Part shown: in pieces, positions 15,992-25,864 of the stretch
Layout of the letters: each line of letters begins with the position of its first letter
Numbering within the stretch: the stretch's first letter is position 1
Source of the DNA: Planctomycetota bacterium
GTDB taxonomy: Bacteria; Planctomycetota; UBA1135; GCA-002686595
Direction: 5' to 3'
Length of the DNA stretch: 64,000 bases
Assembly: GCA_012959785.1 (NCBI GenBank)
Contig: DUCM01000010.1
Span: 62,386-126,385, forward strand
Position numbers and translations under genes: made by a program
The notes under the pieces: model-generated
The model's input: the letters and a program-made list of their open reading frames with translations, nothing else
Databases searched by the model: none
What the model was told of the DNA's origin: nothing

Positions 15992-18652
15992 ATGTCTACT
16001 ACTGCCACACAAGCGACCCCCAAGGTCAACTATCGCAAGGACTACTCCCTGCCGCCCTACCTGACCGATACGGTTGAACTCGAGTTCTTCCTCGAAGACG
16101 AGAGTACGCGAGTGCGTTCGACGCTTGCCATGCGCCGCAATCCGCAAGTCACGAACGGGGATTTGCCGCTGGTGCTCGACGGAGAGGAGCTCGAACTCTC
16201 TTGGGTCGAACTCGACGGCGAGCGCCTTGATGCGGATCGCTTCAGGGTGACCGATGATACCCTGACGATCTACAACCTTCCGGCCGAGTTCAGCTTGCGC
16301 ACCGAGGTCGTGATCAATCCCCGGGCCAACACCGCGCTTTCAGGGCTCTACAAGGCCGGACCGAATTTTTGCACCCAGTGCGAAGCGGAGGGCTTTCGGC
16401 GCATCACCTGGTACCTCGACCGTCCCGATGTGATGGCGAAGTTCAGGACCTACATGGAGGCCGACAAGGCGCGCAACCCGGTCTTGCTCTCCAACGGCAA
16501 TTACCTAGAAGGCGGGGACCTCGAAGGCGGACGGCATTGGGCGCGTTGGGAAGATCCCTTCAAGAAGCCCAGCTACCTTTTTGCCCTCGTGGCCGGCCAA
16601 CTCGAGTGCATCCGCGACAGCTACCGCACCTGTTCAGGCCGTGATGTGGCCCTTGAGATCTATGTCGAGAAGAAGGACGCCGACAAGTGCGATCACGCCA
16701 TGCGCTCCTTGAAGAAGTCCATGCAATGGGACGAGGATGTCTTTGGCCTCGAGTACGACCTCGACCAGTTCATGATCGTGGCCGTGGATGACTTCAACAT
16801 GGGCGCCATGGAGAACAAGGGGCTGAACATCTTCAACTCCTCCTGCGTTTTGGCTCTGCCCGCCACCGCCACCGACGCCGACTTCGATCGTATCGAGGGC
16901 GTCATCGCCCACGAGTACTTCCACAACTGGACGGGGAACCGCGTGACCTGCCGCGATTGGTTCCAGCTAACCCTGAAAGAGGGTTTGACTGTTTTCCGCG
17001 ACCAACAGTTCACGGGCGATATGCATTCACTCCCGGTGCAACGCATCGAGGATGTGACCTCCCTGCGCGGCTATCAGTTCGCCGAGGACGCTGGACCCAT
17101 GGCCCACCCGATCCGGCCCGAGTCCTACATCGAGATGAACAACTTCTACACCTCCACGGTGTACGAGAAGGGCGCCGAGGTTATTCGCATGTATCACACC
17201 CTGTTGGGCGCCAAGGGTTTTAGGGCCGGCATGGACTTGTACTTCGAGCGCCACGATGGGGGGGCAGTGACCTGCGATGATTTCCGCGCCGCCATGGCCG
17301 ATGCCAACTCGTTTGACCTCGAGCCCTTCGAACGCTGGTACTCTCAAGCCGGTACGCCGCGTCTCGCCGTCAAGACCAGCCATGACGCCGCGGCAAAGAC
17401 CTTTACGATCGAGTTCAGTCAGTCCTGTCCCGCCACTCCGGACATGGCGCACAAGCAGCCCTTCCACATCCCCATCGCCGTGGGGTTGCTCGGACCCGAC
17501 GGGACTTCGCTCGCCCTGCAACTCGAGGGCGAAAACCAGCCGACGCAAGGCGACACGCGCCTGCTCGAATTGTTCGAAGCGCAAGGGAGCTTTACCTTCG
17601 TTGGCATCGAGTCAGCGCCCGTGGCTTCGATCCTGCGCAACTTCAGCGCCCCGGTGGTGCTCGAGATCGAGCGCTCGAACGCCGAGTACGCCTTCCTGAT
17701 GGCCCACGACGCGGACCCCTTCAGTCGCTGGGATGCTGGCCAGGAATTTGGCACCCAGCTCCTGCTCGAGGGCCTTCGCGTTCAAGCCCGCGGCGAGTCC
17801 TGGGAACTGCCGCCGGCCTACCTCGAGGCCTTCGGTGCGACACTCAGCGACACTTCCCTCGACTGCACCATGCAGGCCATGGCCCTCTGCTTGCCCGGCG
17901 AAGCCTGGCTGGCAGATCGCATGGAGGTCGCCGACCCTGTCGCCGTACACGCCACGCGCAAGGCCGCCCGCGCGCAACTCGCCCGCGCCTTCCGCGACGA
18001 GTGGTTGGAGCTCTACGAAAAGAATCGCAGCCAGGGCAAATACAGCCTCGACAGCGAGAGCGTGGGCCGGCGCAGCTTGGCCGCCGTGAGCCTGGGCTAC
18101 CTGATGGAACTAGAGGAGAGCGAGATCAGTGCCCGCTGCCTGGCCCAATTCCACTCCGCCGACAACATGACCGATGCGGGTGCCGCACTCGCGCTCTTGT
18201 GCAGCACCCAGGGCAGCGAGCGCGACGAAGCCTTGAGCGCCTTCTACGAGCGCTGGAAGTCCAACTCCTTGGTGCTCAACAAGTGGTTCTCCATGCAGGC
18301 CCGGGCCGATCTGCCCGATGTGCTCGAGCGCGTGCAGAAGCTCCTCGAGCACCCGGACTTCACCTTCAAGAACCCCAACCGCGCGCGCTCGGTGATCAGC
18401 GCCTTTGCCCACTTCAATCCCGCTGCCTTCCATGCGGCGGACGGCAGCGGCTACCGTTTCCTGACTCGCTGCGTGGTCAAAATGGACGCCATCAACCCTC
18501 AAGTGGCCTCGCGCCTGATCGATCCCCTGCTCGCCTGGCGCCGCCTGGACAGCTCTCGTCAGAATATGCTCAAGGCCAGCCTGAAGGAGATTCTAGCCAC
18601 CGATGAACTCTCCAAGGATGTCTTCGAGAAGGCCTCCAAGGCCCTCGGCTGA
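15992..18652 (+). CDS. pepN: Aminopeptidase N (M1 family)
   Basis: 886 aa from ATG 15992; a GTG at 15977 would add five residues. This is the cytoplasmic zinc aminopeptidase that removes N-terminal residues from peptides. Visible: the exopeptidase motif G-A-M-E-N-K-G-L-N, zinc site H-E-Y-F-H (about 307-311) with the downstream E in L-K-E-G-L-T-V-F-R-D, and the PepN-type C-terminal helical domain (SALRWMLL-like segment replaced by SNSLVLNKWFSMQ, then N-P-N-R-A-R-S-V-I). Length is typical of gamma-proteobacterial-type PepN. It heads an operon: the nuclease gene starts only about 10 bases after the stop. Confidence 0.96.
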   Translation: MSTTATQATPKVNYRKDYSLPPYLTDTVELEFFLEDESTRVRSTLAMRRNPQVTNGDLPLVLDGEELELSWVELDGERLDADRFRVTDDTLTIYNLPAEFSLRTEVVINPRANTALSGLYKAGPNFCTQCEAEGFRRITWYLDRPDVMAKFRTYMEADKARNPVLLSNGNYLEGGDLEGGRHWARWEDPFKKPSYLFALVAGQLECIRDSYRTCSGRDVALEIYVEKKDADKCDHAMRSLKKSMQWDEDVFGLEYDLDQFMIVAVDDFNMGAMENKGLNIFNSSCVLALPATATDADFDRIEGVIAHEYFHNWTGNRVTCRDWFQLTLKEGLTVFRDQQFTGDMHSLPVQRIEDVTSLRGYQFAEDAGPMAHPIRPESYIEMNNFYTSTVYEKGAEVIRMYHTLLGAKGFRAGMDLYFERHDGGAVTCDDFRAAMADANSFDLEPFERWYSQAGTPRLAVKTSHDAAAKTFTIEFSQSCPATPDMAHKQPFHIPIAVGLLGPDGTSLALQLEGENQPTQGDTRLLELFEAQGSFTFVGIESAPVASILRNFSAPVVLEIERSNAEYAFLMAHDADPFSRWDAGQEFGTQLLLEGLRVQARGESWELPPAYLEAFGATLSDTSLDCTMQAMALCLPGEAWLADRMEVADPVAVHATRKAARAQLARAFRDEWLELYEKNRSQGKYSLDSESVGRRSLAAVSLGYLMELEESEISARCLAQFHSADNMTDAGAALALLCSTQGSERDEALSAFYERWKSNSLVLNKWFSMQARADLPDVLERVQKLLEHPDFTFKNPNRARSVISAFAHFNPAAFHAADGSGYRFLTRCVVKMDAINPQVASRLIDPLLAWRRLDSSRQNMLKASLKEILATDELSKDVFEKASKALG

Positions 18653-18662
18653 GAGGTCCGTG

Positions 18663-20024
18663 GTGGCTGTTCGAATCCTGTGCGTTGGCGACATGCACCT
18701 CGGCCGCGAGCCGGGGCGCGTGCCTGAGGAGGTGTTGCGGGAGACCGGGCTCAAGCGCTCTAGCCTTGCAGCTTCCGCGGCCTGGGCCGCCGCGGTTCAG
18801 GAAGCGCGCCAGCTCAAGGTCGCGGCGGTTCTTCTCGCCGGCGATCTGGTGGATTCCGACGACGGTTTTTTGGCGGCCTGCGGTCCCCTCGAAAAAGGCG
18901 TGGCCGCGTTGATTGACGAGGGCATCGCCGTCGTCGCCGTGGCGGGCAACCACGACACCAGGGTCTTGCCGCGACTCGCCAAAAGGCTGCCCGGATTGAC
19001 CCTGCTCGGCCAGGGCGGAGAGTGGCAGACCACCTTGATCGAGGTCGAGGGCCAGCCGGTGTTGCGCATCCTGGGTTGGTCCTTTCCCACTCGGGAAGTG
19101 CGCTACGACCCTCTGGCGAAACTGCATCCTGAGTTCAGCCGCGGTGAGTTCGCCGATGGCGCCAGGGTGCCCACCATCGGTTTGATCCACGGCGATCTCG
19201 ACGCCCAGGTCAGCCTCTACGCGCCTCTCGCACGGCCACGGCTCGAAGCCGTGCCGTGCAAGGCCTGGCTCTTGGGTCACATCCACAAACCCAGCGAATT
19301 CAAAGGCGCGCAACCCATCGGCTATCTCGGGTGCCTCGCGGGCAACGATCCGAGTGAGCCCGGCCCCCGCGGACCTTGGCTGGGAACCATCGAAAGCGGA
19401 AGCTTGACCCTGGAGCACCTGCCCCGCAGTCCCCTGCGCTGGGAAGAGTTGGAAATCAACCTCGAGGGCGTGCAGACGGCCGAGGGCCTCGAAGAGCGCC
19501 TTTGGGATGAGTTGCTCCACTTAGATAAAAAGCGCTCTCAAGAGGGTTGCAGCGCTCGCGTCGTGGGCTTGCGTCCACGCCTCGTGGGCAGCACCAAGGT
19601 ATCCCACGACATCCGCGCGGAGGTCATGGCCAAGGCCCACACCGATTTCCGACCGACCTTCGACACGTGCACATACTTCGTGGACCGCAAGTTCATCGAC
19701 GAGGCTCGGCCTGACTGGAACATCGAAGCCATCAGCCACGGGTCGGATCCCCTGGCCGTTCTGGCGCAGATCCTCTGCGGCCTGGAGGGCGAGAGCTCTG
19801 ACCGCGAGGACCCTGACCTCGAGGACTTTATCGAGCGCACGCGCCAGGCCATGCACGCCGAAGCCAACCACAAGAACTTCGCGGGCCTGAACCGGCGTGC
19901 GATCACCTCCGCGGACGCCCGCGCCGAACTGGTGGGGGCGGCCCGCCGCGCCTTTGAGGAACTCGCCGCCCAATCGCCGACATCCAAAGCCCTTCCTGAG
20001 CCCGCCGCGGAGCAGCTCACATGA
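18663..20024 (+). CDS. SbcD/YhaO-like metallophosphoesterase (DNA repair nuclease subunit)
   Basis: 453 aa. The start is taken as GTG 18663 with GAGAGG at 18651-18656; GTG 18660 is an alternative. Calcineurin-like phosphoesterase motifs appear in order: V-G-D-M-H-L-G, L-A-G-D-L-V-D-S, A-G-N-H-D-T, G-L-I-H-G-D-L-D, L-L-G-H-I-H-K-P. These bind two metal ions (Mn typically) as in Mre11/SbcD. The ~230-residue C-terminal capping region is less conserved and resembles the YhaO type. The stop overlaps the next gene, a YhaN-like ATPase, by ATGA. The two should form a nuclease-ATPase complex acting on DNA ends, analogous to SbcCD or YhaON. Confidence 0.88.
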   Translation: MAVRILCVGDMHLGREPGRVPEEVLRETGLKRSSLAASAAWAAAVQEARQLKVAAVLLAGDLVDSDDGFLAACGPLEKGVAALIDEGIAVVAVAGNHDTRVLPRLAKRLPGLTLLGQGGEWQTTLIEVEGQPVLRILGWSFPTREVRYDPLAKLHPEFSRGEFADGARVPTIGLIHGDLDAQVSLYAPLARPRLEAVPCKAWLLGHIHKPSEFKGAQPIGYLGCLAGNDPSEPGPRGPWLGTIESGSLTLEHLPRSPLRWEELEINLEGVQTAEGLEERLWDELLHLDKKRSQEGCSARVVGLRPRLVGSTKVSHDIRAEVMAKAHTDFRPTFDTCTYFVDRKFIDEARPDWNIEAISHGSDPLAVLAQILCGLEGESSDREDPDLEDFIERTRQAMHAEANHKNFAGLNRRAITSADARAELVGAARRAFEELAAQSPTSKALPEPAAEQLT

Positions 20025-23000
20025 AGTGGCGCAGCATCCAGCTCTTGCGCGCTCCGGGAGTCGCCGATGGCCTGGGGGTCAGCGCCTGCGGAGCTGGACT
20101 CAACCTCGTCATCGGCCCCAACGGCATCGGCAAGTCAACCCTCTCGCGGGCCGCCAGCGCCGTACTCTGGGATGAGGTGTCCTGCGAAAGCATGCATGTC
20201 GCCGCTTGCTTCGAGTTCGGCGACGGAGCCTGGGATGTGACCCGTGAAGGCCAGCGGCCGGCGCAATGGCATTCGGCGAAGGGCGAGCGCCCGAACCTGC
20301 CCGAAGCGCGTTTTCGCGATTGCTTCTACCTCGGACTCGAGGACCTCATGCGCCTGGGCGAGACCGAGCAGGAGATCACCCGCAAGCTGCGCCTGGAGAT
20401 GAGCGGCCAGTACGACTTGGAGCCCGTGGGAAAAGAGGCGCGCAGGCACGAGGCTTCCAAGGCCTACAACGCAAGGAACCTCTTGAACGATGCCAAGATC
20501 AAGGTCGCCAGCTTGGAGGAGCAGGCGCGGGAGCTGCTCGTTTCGGAAGAGAGCATCAAGGGTCGCGAAATCGCCTTGAAGGAAGAGCGCCAGAAGGGCG
20601 CCAACCGCCCTGCCCTCGAAGCCTTGCAGGCCCGTCTGCGCGATCAGGCGCAGCTAGCCGAGTTGGAGTACCAACTCGCCGACGATGATCCGCGGCTTAC
20701 TCGGTTTGGCTTTGCGGCGGAGTTTCAAGAGCTCAAGAAACTCGAGAACCAGCACGCTCGCGCGGACGATGAAGCCCAGAAGGCGCGGGAAGAAGAACAC
20801 AAGGCCAGCTTGGACCTCGGCGAATTGGCCCTGCCTGCCGATGGCGTGGACAACGAACGGCTGGAACTCGCTACCGCTCAGGCGACTACTCTCAAAAATT
20901 TGGAGCAGACCCTGCCTCTCAAGCAGAGTGAACTTCGGCGCCTAAAGGGCCAGTCGGAGGATGGCGCCGTGCTGCCGATCGGCAATTCGTGGGCCTCGGC
21001 GGAAATCGATGCGGCCCAGAGTCTTTTGACGCGCATTGCTGAGAATCGCAAGCGACGCAAGGCCCTGGAAACAGTACTGAGGCAAACGGCGATAGAAGAA
21101 CAAGCTCCAAAGCGCGATCCTTGGCACAAGGTCGAGTCGCTCCTGGAGCGCTCCCTGTCCCCCGGCGGCGCGGGCTCTTTCGCAGCGCCCTTGATGGCGC
21201 TCCTGGCCCTGGCGGCGGCGGCCATCACGATCTTTATGGTGCTGGCTGGCGCGGGCCGCGAGGTGGCTCCCTCGTGGTGGGGCCTGCCGATCCTGGCTCT
21301 GGTGGCCGCTCTCCTTGCCGCGTACCGCATTCGCTCCAGCGCAGGCGCTGCGCCCGGCTCCAGCTTGTCATCGAAACCATGCCGAGAGCTCCAAGAGCTG
21401 CTCGAAGAGAGTGCCAAGTTCGGCCTGGCCGATCAGCTCAGGAGTTTTGCCAAAGTCAAGCGTGTTGAGCTGAAGCAAAACGAGGACGAGGCCCGGGAAT
21501 TGGAAGAGCAAGCCAGCGGTCTGCGTCGGCGGCTGGGCGTCGAAGCGGGGCAGGAGCTCCAAGGCCAACAACTGCTCGCGGCCCTTGGTCACGCGGCCGA
21601 GTTCCGCGGTGCGCGCGAGGAATTCGAGGGCTTCGAAGCGGACTGCGAGAAGCAGTACCAGGATCTCGAAGATTCTCTGGAAGCTCTGGGCGCGGGCCGG
21701 GCGGGCAGCCCTGACCTGGCGGTGATCCGGCTGGAACAATTCAGCTCGCGAGCCCGCAACTTCGAACCCCTGAGTACCGCTCTCGCGAAGAGCCGAGAGC
21801 GCCTGGCTGGCTGTCGTGCGCGCCTGGACGAGGCTCGGGCAGGGCGCCAGGAGTTTCTTGATTCCCACAACCTCGCAGCAGACCAGACGGGTTCGACCCT
21901 GGCCCTCGAACCGCGGTTCGCCGAGCACTTCAAGCGCCGTGAAGAGGCCCGTCGTCTGGAACGGTCTGTTGCGAACATCGAAGAGAGCTGGAAGGCTCGC
22001 CCAGAGCTCTTGGAACTCGACGAGTCAAGCCTCGCGGCTCGCCTCGCAGACGCCGAGGCTTCCGATCAGCGCGCCGCGGAGCTCCAGAAAGAGTTGTCGC
22101 GCATCGAGTGGGAGGTCGAGGCCCAGGGCACGGACACCAAGCTGCTCGAGGCCGAACTCAAACAAAGAGAAGCCCGTGACCAGCTCGAGGATGCTCGCGG
22201 GCGCGCCCTTGCCGGAGAGGCCACGCGAGCCTTGATCAGCGAGCTCAAGCGCCTGCACCGTCGCCACGGCCGTCCCGAGGTTCTGCGCCGCGCTGGCGAG
22301 CACTTCGGCGAGTTCACCAAGGACAAGTACGACCTGGAGAACTTCGATGGTGAGGACTTGCTCGTGCTCGAGAATGCCAGCAAGCGCCGCTTGACCCCCG
22401 GACAGCTTTCCAGCGGCACGCGCACCCAACTCATGATCGCCCTTCGTCTGGCCTACGCCGAGACCATCGAAACCGGCGAACCTCTGCCCTTTTTTCTGGA
22501 TGAGGCCCTCTTGACCTCGGACCCCGTGCGCTTCGCCGCAATCACCGCTTGCGTGGGCAAGCTGATTGAGGGAGGCCGACAGGTCTTCTATTTTACCGCC
22601 GAGCCCCGTGAAGAAGAGGAGTGGATTCGCGCCTTGGCTGGAAGCGAAGTGCAACCCGTGGTGCATGACCTGGGCCGGGAGCGGGAGAAGTTGCGCGCCC
22701 TGGCTGGTGACTCGCTCGAGCTCACACCCCTCACAGCCGTGCCGCCGCCCGGAGATTTGAGTTTCGTCGAGTACGCCGCACTCCTGGGTGGCTTGCCGCG
22801 CCTGGATGGTTTCGCCCCCGGCGGTGCTCTGCACATTCTGTACCTCTACAGTGATCGCTTGGAGGAGGCCCATGCGATGCTGGAGACGCGACACTCGAGC
22901 GTGGGCGCCGTAGGCGCCTTCCTTGGCCGCAGCGATTTCACGCCCTGGGATGAGCCCCAGCGTGCGCGCTTCAAGGCCCGCGTCGAGGTGGCCGAGAGCG

Positions 23001-23410
23001 CGCTCTCCCTTTGGCGCCGAGGTCGCGCGCCGCGGCTCACAGAGGAGCAACTGCTCGAAACAAGCATGGCTCGCAAGAGCAGCAAGATGGACGAAGTCAT
23101 CGCCTTGGCCCATGGGTGCGACATGGATGCCAAGGCGCTCATGGCCGCCCTGGACGCCAGAGCTGTGAGTCACATGCGCGAGAACATGATTGAGCTGTTG
23201 CGCAGCGAACTCGATGGAGCGGGCTGTCTTCCCGGGGAGGAGCCCCTTTCCGGGCAGGACCTGGTCAAAGATTGTCAGGCGGCCCTGGAGGGATCCATCA
23301 GTCAGGGCCGGATCACCCGCGAGGAAGTCATTCAACTCGCGCACCAGATCTACCTCTGGTTGACTCCCGAGCCTTCCGCGAGTGAGGTCAGCGAGGAGCC
23401 TTCGAGTTGA
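20021..23410 (+). CDS. YhaN/SbcC-like ATPase with membrane segments and extra C-terminal domain
   Basis: 1129 aa. The Walker A loop G-P-N-G-I-G-K-S-T-L (about residues 28-37) is followed by long coiled coils (residues ~150-350 and ~450-720) broken by two hydrophobic segments (about 388-445, LMALLALAAAAITIFMVLAG and WGLPILALVAALLAA), as in Bacillus YhaN. The ABC signature L-S-S-G-T-R-T-Q-L and Walker B F-F-L-D-E-A-L-L follow at about 800-830. After the ATPase, about 280 further residues form an additional helical domain that I do not recognise (ending Q-I-Y-L-W-L-T). It is coupled to the SbcD/YhaO-like gene before it and to pdxA after it (TTGA). Likely a membrane-associated DNA repair ATPase. 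Confidence 0.84.
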   Translation: MKWRSIQLLRAPGVADGLGVSACGAGLNLVIGPNGIGKSTLSRAASAVLWDEVSCESMHVAACFEFGDGAWDVTREGQRPAQWHSAKGERPNLPEARFRDCFYLGLEDLMRLGETEQEITRKLRLEMSGQYDLEPVGKEARRHEASKAYNARNLLNDAKIKVASLEEQARELLVSEESIKGREIALKEERQKGANRPALEALQARLRDQAQLAELEYQLADDDPRLTRFGFAAEFQELKKLENQHARADDEAQKAREEEHKASLDLGELALPADGVDNERLELATAQATTLKNLEQTLPLKQSELRRLKGQSEDGAVLPIGNSWASAEIDAAQSLLTRIAENRKRRKALETVLRQTAIEEQAPKRDPWHKVESLLERSLSPGGAGSFAAPLMALLALAAAAITIFMVLAGAGREVAPSWWGLPILALVAALLAAYRIRSSAGAAPGSSLSSKPCRELQELLEESAKFGLADQLRSFAKVKRVELKQNEDEARELEEQASGLRRRLGVEAGQELQGQQLLAALGHAAEFRGAREEFEGFEADCEKQYQDLEDSLEALGAGRAGSPDLAVIRLEQFSSRARNFEPLSTALAKSRERLAGCRARLDEARAGRQEFLDSHNLAADQTGSTLALEPRFAEHFKRREEARRLERSVANIEESWKARPELLELDESSLAARLADAEASDQRAAELQKELSRIEWEVEAQGTDTKLLEAELKQREARDQLEDARGRALAGEATRALISELKRLHRRHGRPEVLRRAGEHFGEFTKDKYDLENFDGEDLLVLENASKRRLTPGQLSSGTRTQLMIALRLAYAETIETGEPLPFFLDEALLTSDPVRFAAITACVGKLIEGGRQVFYFTAEPREEEEWIRALAGSEVQPVVHDLGREREKLRALAGDSLELTPLTAVPPPGDLSFVEYAALLGGLPRLDGFAPGGALHILYLYSDRLEEAHAMLETRHSSVGAVGAFLGRSDFTPWDEPQRARFKARVEVAESALSLWRRGRAPRLTEEQLLETSMARKSSKMDEVIALAHGCDMDAKALMAALDARAVSHMRENMIELLRSELDGAGCLPGEEPLSGQDLVKDCQAALEGSISQGRITREEVIQLAHQIYLWLTPEPSASEVSEEPSS

Positions 23411-24420
23411 GCGGCACAAACACAGCGCTCCTGGCCCTGACCCTGGGCGATCCCTCCGGCATCGGCCCGGAGGTCAGCCTGGCCGCTCTGCGCGAGGAGT
23501 CCGTGACCCGCGCGGCGCGTATCATCGTCATCGGTCCGGCGTCCCTGCGGCCCGCTTCCATCCCTGGCATCGAGTGGAGTGGCGCGGCGAACCTGCACGA
23601 GGAACTTCCGGACGGCGGACAGGTCTGGTTGTCGAGTGCAGCCCCCGCAGCCTGGGACATGGGGCGCGCCCAAGAGAGCGCCGGTCGCGCAGCCCTGGCC
23701 GCGCTGCACCTGGGCCACCGTTTGGCCCTGGCTGGTTTCGTGGATGCCCTGGTCACAGCGCCGGTGTGCAAGCATGCCCTGCGCCTCGCCGGCGAAAACA
23801 TCGAGGGCCAGACCGAGTTGCTGGGCCGCTGGTGCGATGTCACCGATCACCAAATGCTGGCCATCGCCGGTGACCTGCGCGTCTTGCTCCTGTCGCGCCA
23901 CTTGCCTTTGGCCGATGCCCTGGCCCTGGTCAGCGGGCCGCGCGTTCTGCGTCACCTCGAAATCTTGCACGCAGGGCTCCGCGCCCTGGGCTTCGAACAT
24001 CCGCGGCTGGCCTTGGCCGGGCTCAATCCCCACGCGGGGGAGGCCGGCACCTTGGGCCATGAGGAGCACGAAGTGCTCGAGCCGGCGCTACGGAAAGCCC
24101 GCGCCCTGGGCTTGGATGTGCACGGGCCTGTGTCCGCCGATGTGGTCTTTGCCCAGGCCGCAGGCGGCGCCTTCGACGGCGTTTTGGCGCTCTACCACGA
24201 CCAGGCTTTCATTCCCGTCAAGCTCTTGGGCAGAGATCGCGGCTTGACCGTCATCTTGGGGTTGCCTTACTTACGCCTGAGTCCGGCTCACGGCACAGCC
24301 TTCGACATCGCGGGCCAGGGCATCGCCCGCCATGAGGGCCTTCAGCACGCCCTCCTGGAAGCCGCACGCATGGTCGCGGCGCGGGGCATGATCCCCGTGG
24401 CGACCCTCCAGGGCGAATAG
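23407..24420 (+). CDS. pdxA: 4-hydroxythreonine-4-phosphate dehydrogenase PdxA
   Basis: 337 aa; TTG start at 23407 overlapping the previous stop as TTGA. PdxA oxidises 4-phosphohydroxy-L-threonine in pyridoxal phosphate synthesis (DXP-dependent route), in the cytoplasm, with NAD and a divalent metal. Signature segments: T-L-G-D-P-S-G-I-G-P-E, T-A-P-V-C-K, G-Q-T-E-L-L, G-L-N-P-H-A-G-E-A-G, G-P-V-S-A-D-V-V-F, Y-H-D-Q-A-F-I-P-V-K, S-P-A-H-G-T-A-F-D-I-A-G. Key metal-ligand histidines are present. Length is normal. It ends the pepN-nuclease-ATPase-pdxA operon; no functional link to the repair genes is known, so co-transcription is likely organisational. Confidence 0.95.
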   Translation: MSGTNTALLALTLGDPSGIGPEVSLAALREESVTRAARIIVIGPASLRPASIPGIEWSGAANLHEELPDGGQVWLSSAAPAAWDMGRAQESAGRAALAALHLGHRLALAGFVDALVTAPVCKHALRLAGENIEGQTELLGRWCDVTDHQMLAIAGDLRVLLLSRHLPLADALALVSGPRVLRHLEILHAGLRALGFEHPRLALAGLNPHAGEAGTLGHEEHEVLEPALRKARALGLDVHGPVSADVVFAQAAGGAFDGVLALYHDQAFIPVKLLGRDRGLTVILGLPYLRLSPAHGTAFDIAGQGIARHEGLQHALLEAARMVAARGMIPVATLQGE

Positions 24421-24900
24421 ACTCGCGCCTCGCTCTTGTTGTCCCGCCCCGGGATTCAGAAGTTGAAAAGGCGCCGCCAGGGTGCCGGCTGTTCCGGCTG
24501 AAAACGAGCGCCTTGTGAGGCACGCCTGCTCCCGCCGGGGCATCTTCGAGCGCTTGTCCCTTGGCCCGGACTTGCTGATCATCGGAGACCCCATTCCATG
24601 CCCAGATCGAGGAGCTCTGCAAGGACCCGCGCAGCGAGCGCCACAAATTCAATAGGCATGTCCTCGTTTGCCGCGATGAGCACTCCGAACGGCTGCGCGC
24701 ACTGAGTCAATTCCGCAGCAATCCATGCAGCGCGCTGCGCTGGATGCACTCATCAGTCGTAGGCAGGACCGGACACACGGGTGTAGCCCCGACGGTGGTC
24801 GAGTCGGCTGCTGGAATTGTGAGCGAGGGCACTCGAGCGCAACCAAGCAGCAGGCCGCAAGCGAGAATGTTCTACCTGCTTGAGTTCAAAGTCGGAGTGG
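24421..24900. other. Intergenic region with a degenerate-looking open frame
   Basis: No gene is supported. One plus-strand frame stays open from 24579 to 24962 with coding-like codons early on (H-A-Q-I-E-E-L-C-K-D-P-R-S-E-R-H), but it lacks a start codon before 24744 and overlaps the end of the convergent GyrI-like gene. It may be the remnant of a lost gene. Confidence 0.35.
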
Positions 24901-25383
24901 TCAAGAGGATGAACGAATCGGAAATTGTAGTTCCGTCACATATTTCTTTGGGTTGCCCTTGAAGAGAATCCCAGGACCCTTGTGATAGATCTCTCGGCTC
25001 GGGAGCAGCACCTCCAGCCCCTGCTGACGCGCGTGCTCACGCAGTCGCTCGTAGGAGGGACTGAGGTCCTCATAGGGGCCATGGTGCAGCATGGAGAGGC
25101 AGGTTCCCCCGGGTAGTTCACGGACCTCGATGCCGTGGGCCTCGTGGGCGTCGTTGGGCGGCCTGCGCTTGAGGGGCATGCAGGGCTCAAAGTCCGCGTC
25201 GCGCTGGCGAAACTCATCGTCATAGCAGAGCATCATGACTTTGCCCTCCATGTGCCGCCCGAGTCGGCGCCCCAGCTTGCGAAAAGCCTTTCCGCAATCG
25301 GAGTAGGCACCGCCCATGCGCAGGCCTCCCACCAAGAGTGGCTTGAACTGTTTGATTTCAATCAGAGCGCCGTCATTGGTCAT
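24901..25383 (-). CDS. GyrI-like small-molecule-binding domain protein
   Basis: 160 aa from ATG 25383; ATG 25419 would add 12 residues. The sequence fits the GyrI/AraC effector-binding (AraC_E_bind) fold: an opening strand I-E-I-K-Q-F-K-P-L-L-V-G-G-L-R, a central C-Y-D-D-E-F, the strand G-I-E-V-R-E-L-P-G-G-T, H-H-G-P-Y-E-D-L-S-P-S-Y-E-R-L, and a final strand Y-V-T-E-L-Q-F-P-I. It has no DNA-binding part, so it is a stand-alone domain that may bind or hydrolyse small electrophilic or cationic compounds. Neighbours give no clue. Confidence 0.78.
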   Translation of the reverse strand: MTNDGALIEIKQFKPLLVGGLRMGGAYSDCGKAFRKLGRRLGRHMEGKVMMLCYDDEFRQRDADFEPCMPLKRRPPNDAHEAHGIEVRELPGGTCLSMLHHGPYEDLSPSYERLREHARQQGLEVLLPSREIYHKGPGILFKGNPKKYVTELQFPIRSSS

Positions 25384-25864
25384 GGGATGCCGAGGGCTTG
25401 GAGCCATAGGGCTGAACATTTTGTACGCCCACGCGACTCGGAGGCAGATAAATAAACAGAGTCAACAAACTTCGCAAACAGTCACCTTTTATCCTCTCTC
25501 GTGGCCTGGCGACCTGCCTTGGGTCATACGAACCGGTCGGATTCTGCCGTCATCCCCTGGTGTCAGGGTCGTTGCCGGCTCCCCTCCTCGGCCCCCGTCG
25601 AACTCACGGCCAAGCCCAGCGCCACGGCGGAACCGGCTAACTTACGTTCACCGGGCAGTGGCTCCGATCATCGACCCGCTGCCCCCATGGCGACCTCTCA
25701 GTCCGAATAGAACTCAGCCCGAATAGAACCACGCTTGCTCCTGCTTGGCCCGTTACCGGGGCAGGAATTATCGAGTACACTTGCCCAACAGCGTACTCTG
25801 CGAGGCCGCACACTCATCTTCCCAAAATCCTCTGGCCGCGGCACAGGACCCCACTCGTCCCCTC
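25384..25864. other. Divergent intergenic region upstream of the radical SAM gene
   Basis: An AT-richer stretch (about 25440-25500) probably holds promoters for one or both flanking genes. An 11-bp direct repeat CCGAATAGAAC occurs at 25703-25713 and 25719-25729, spaced 16 bases start to start. No gene is supported. Confidence 0.4.

Noticed and set aside
18663-23410. Anti-phage defence system (nuclease plus SMC-like ATPase)
   Set aside because: The pair looks like YhaO/YhaN or SbcD/SbcC housekeeping repair and is coupled to pepN and pdxA, not to defence genes.
24579-24962. Protein-coding gene
   Set aside because: No start codon in the coding-like part, overlap with a convergent gene, no recognisable domain.
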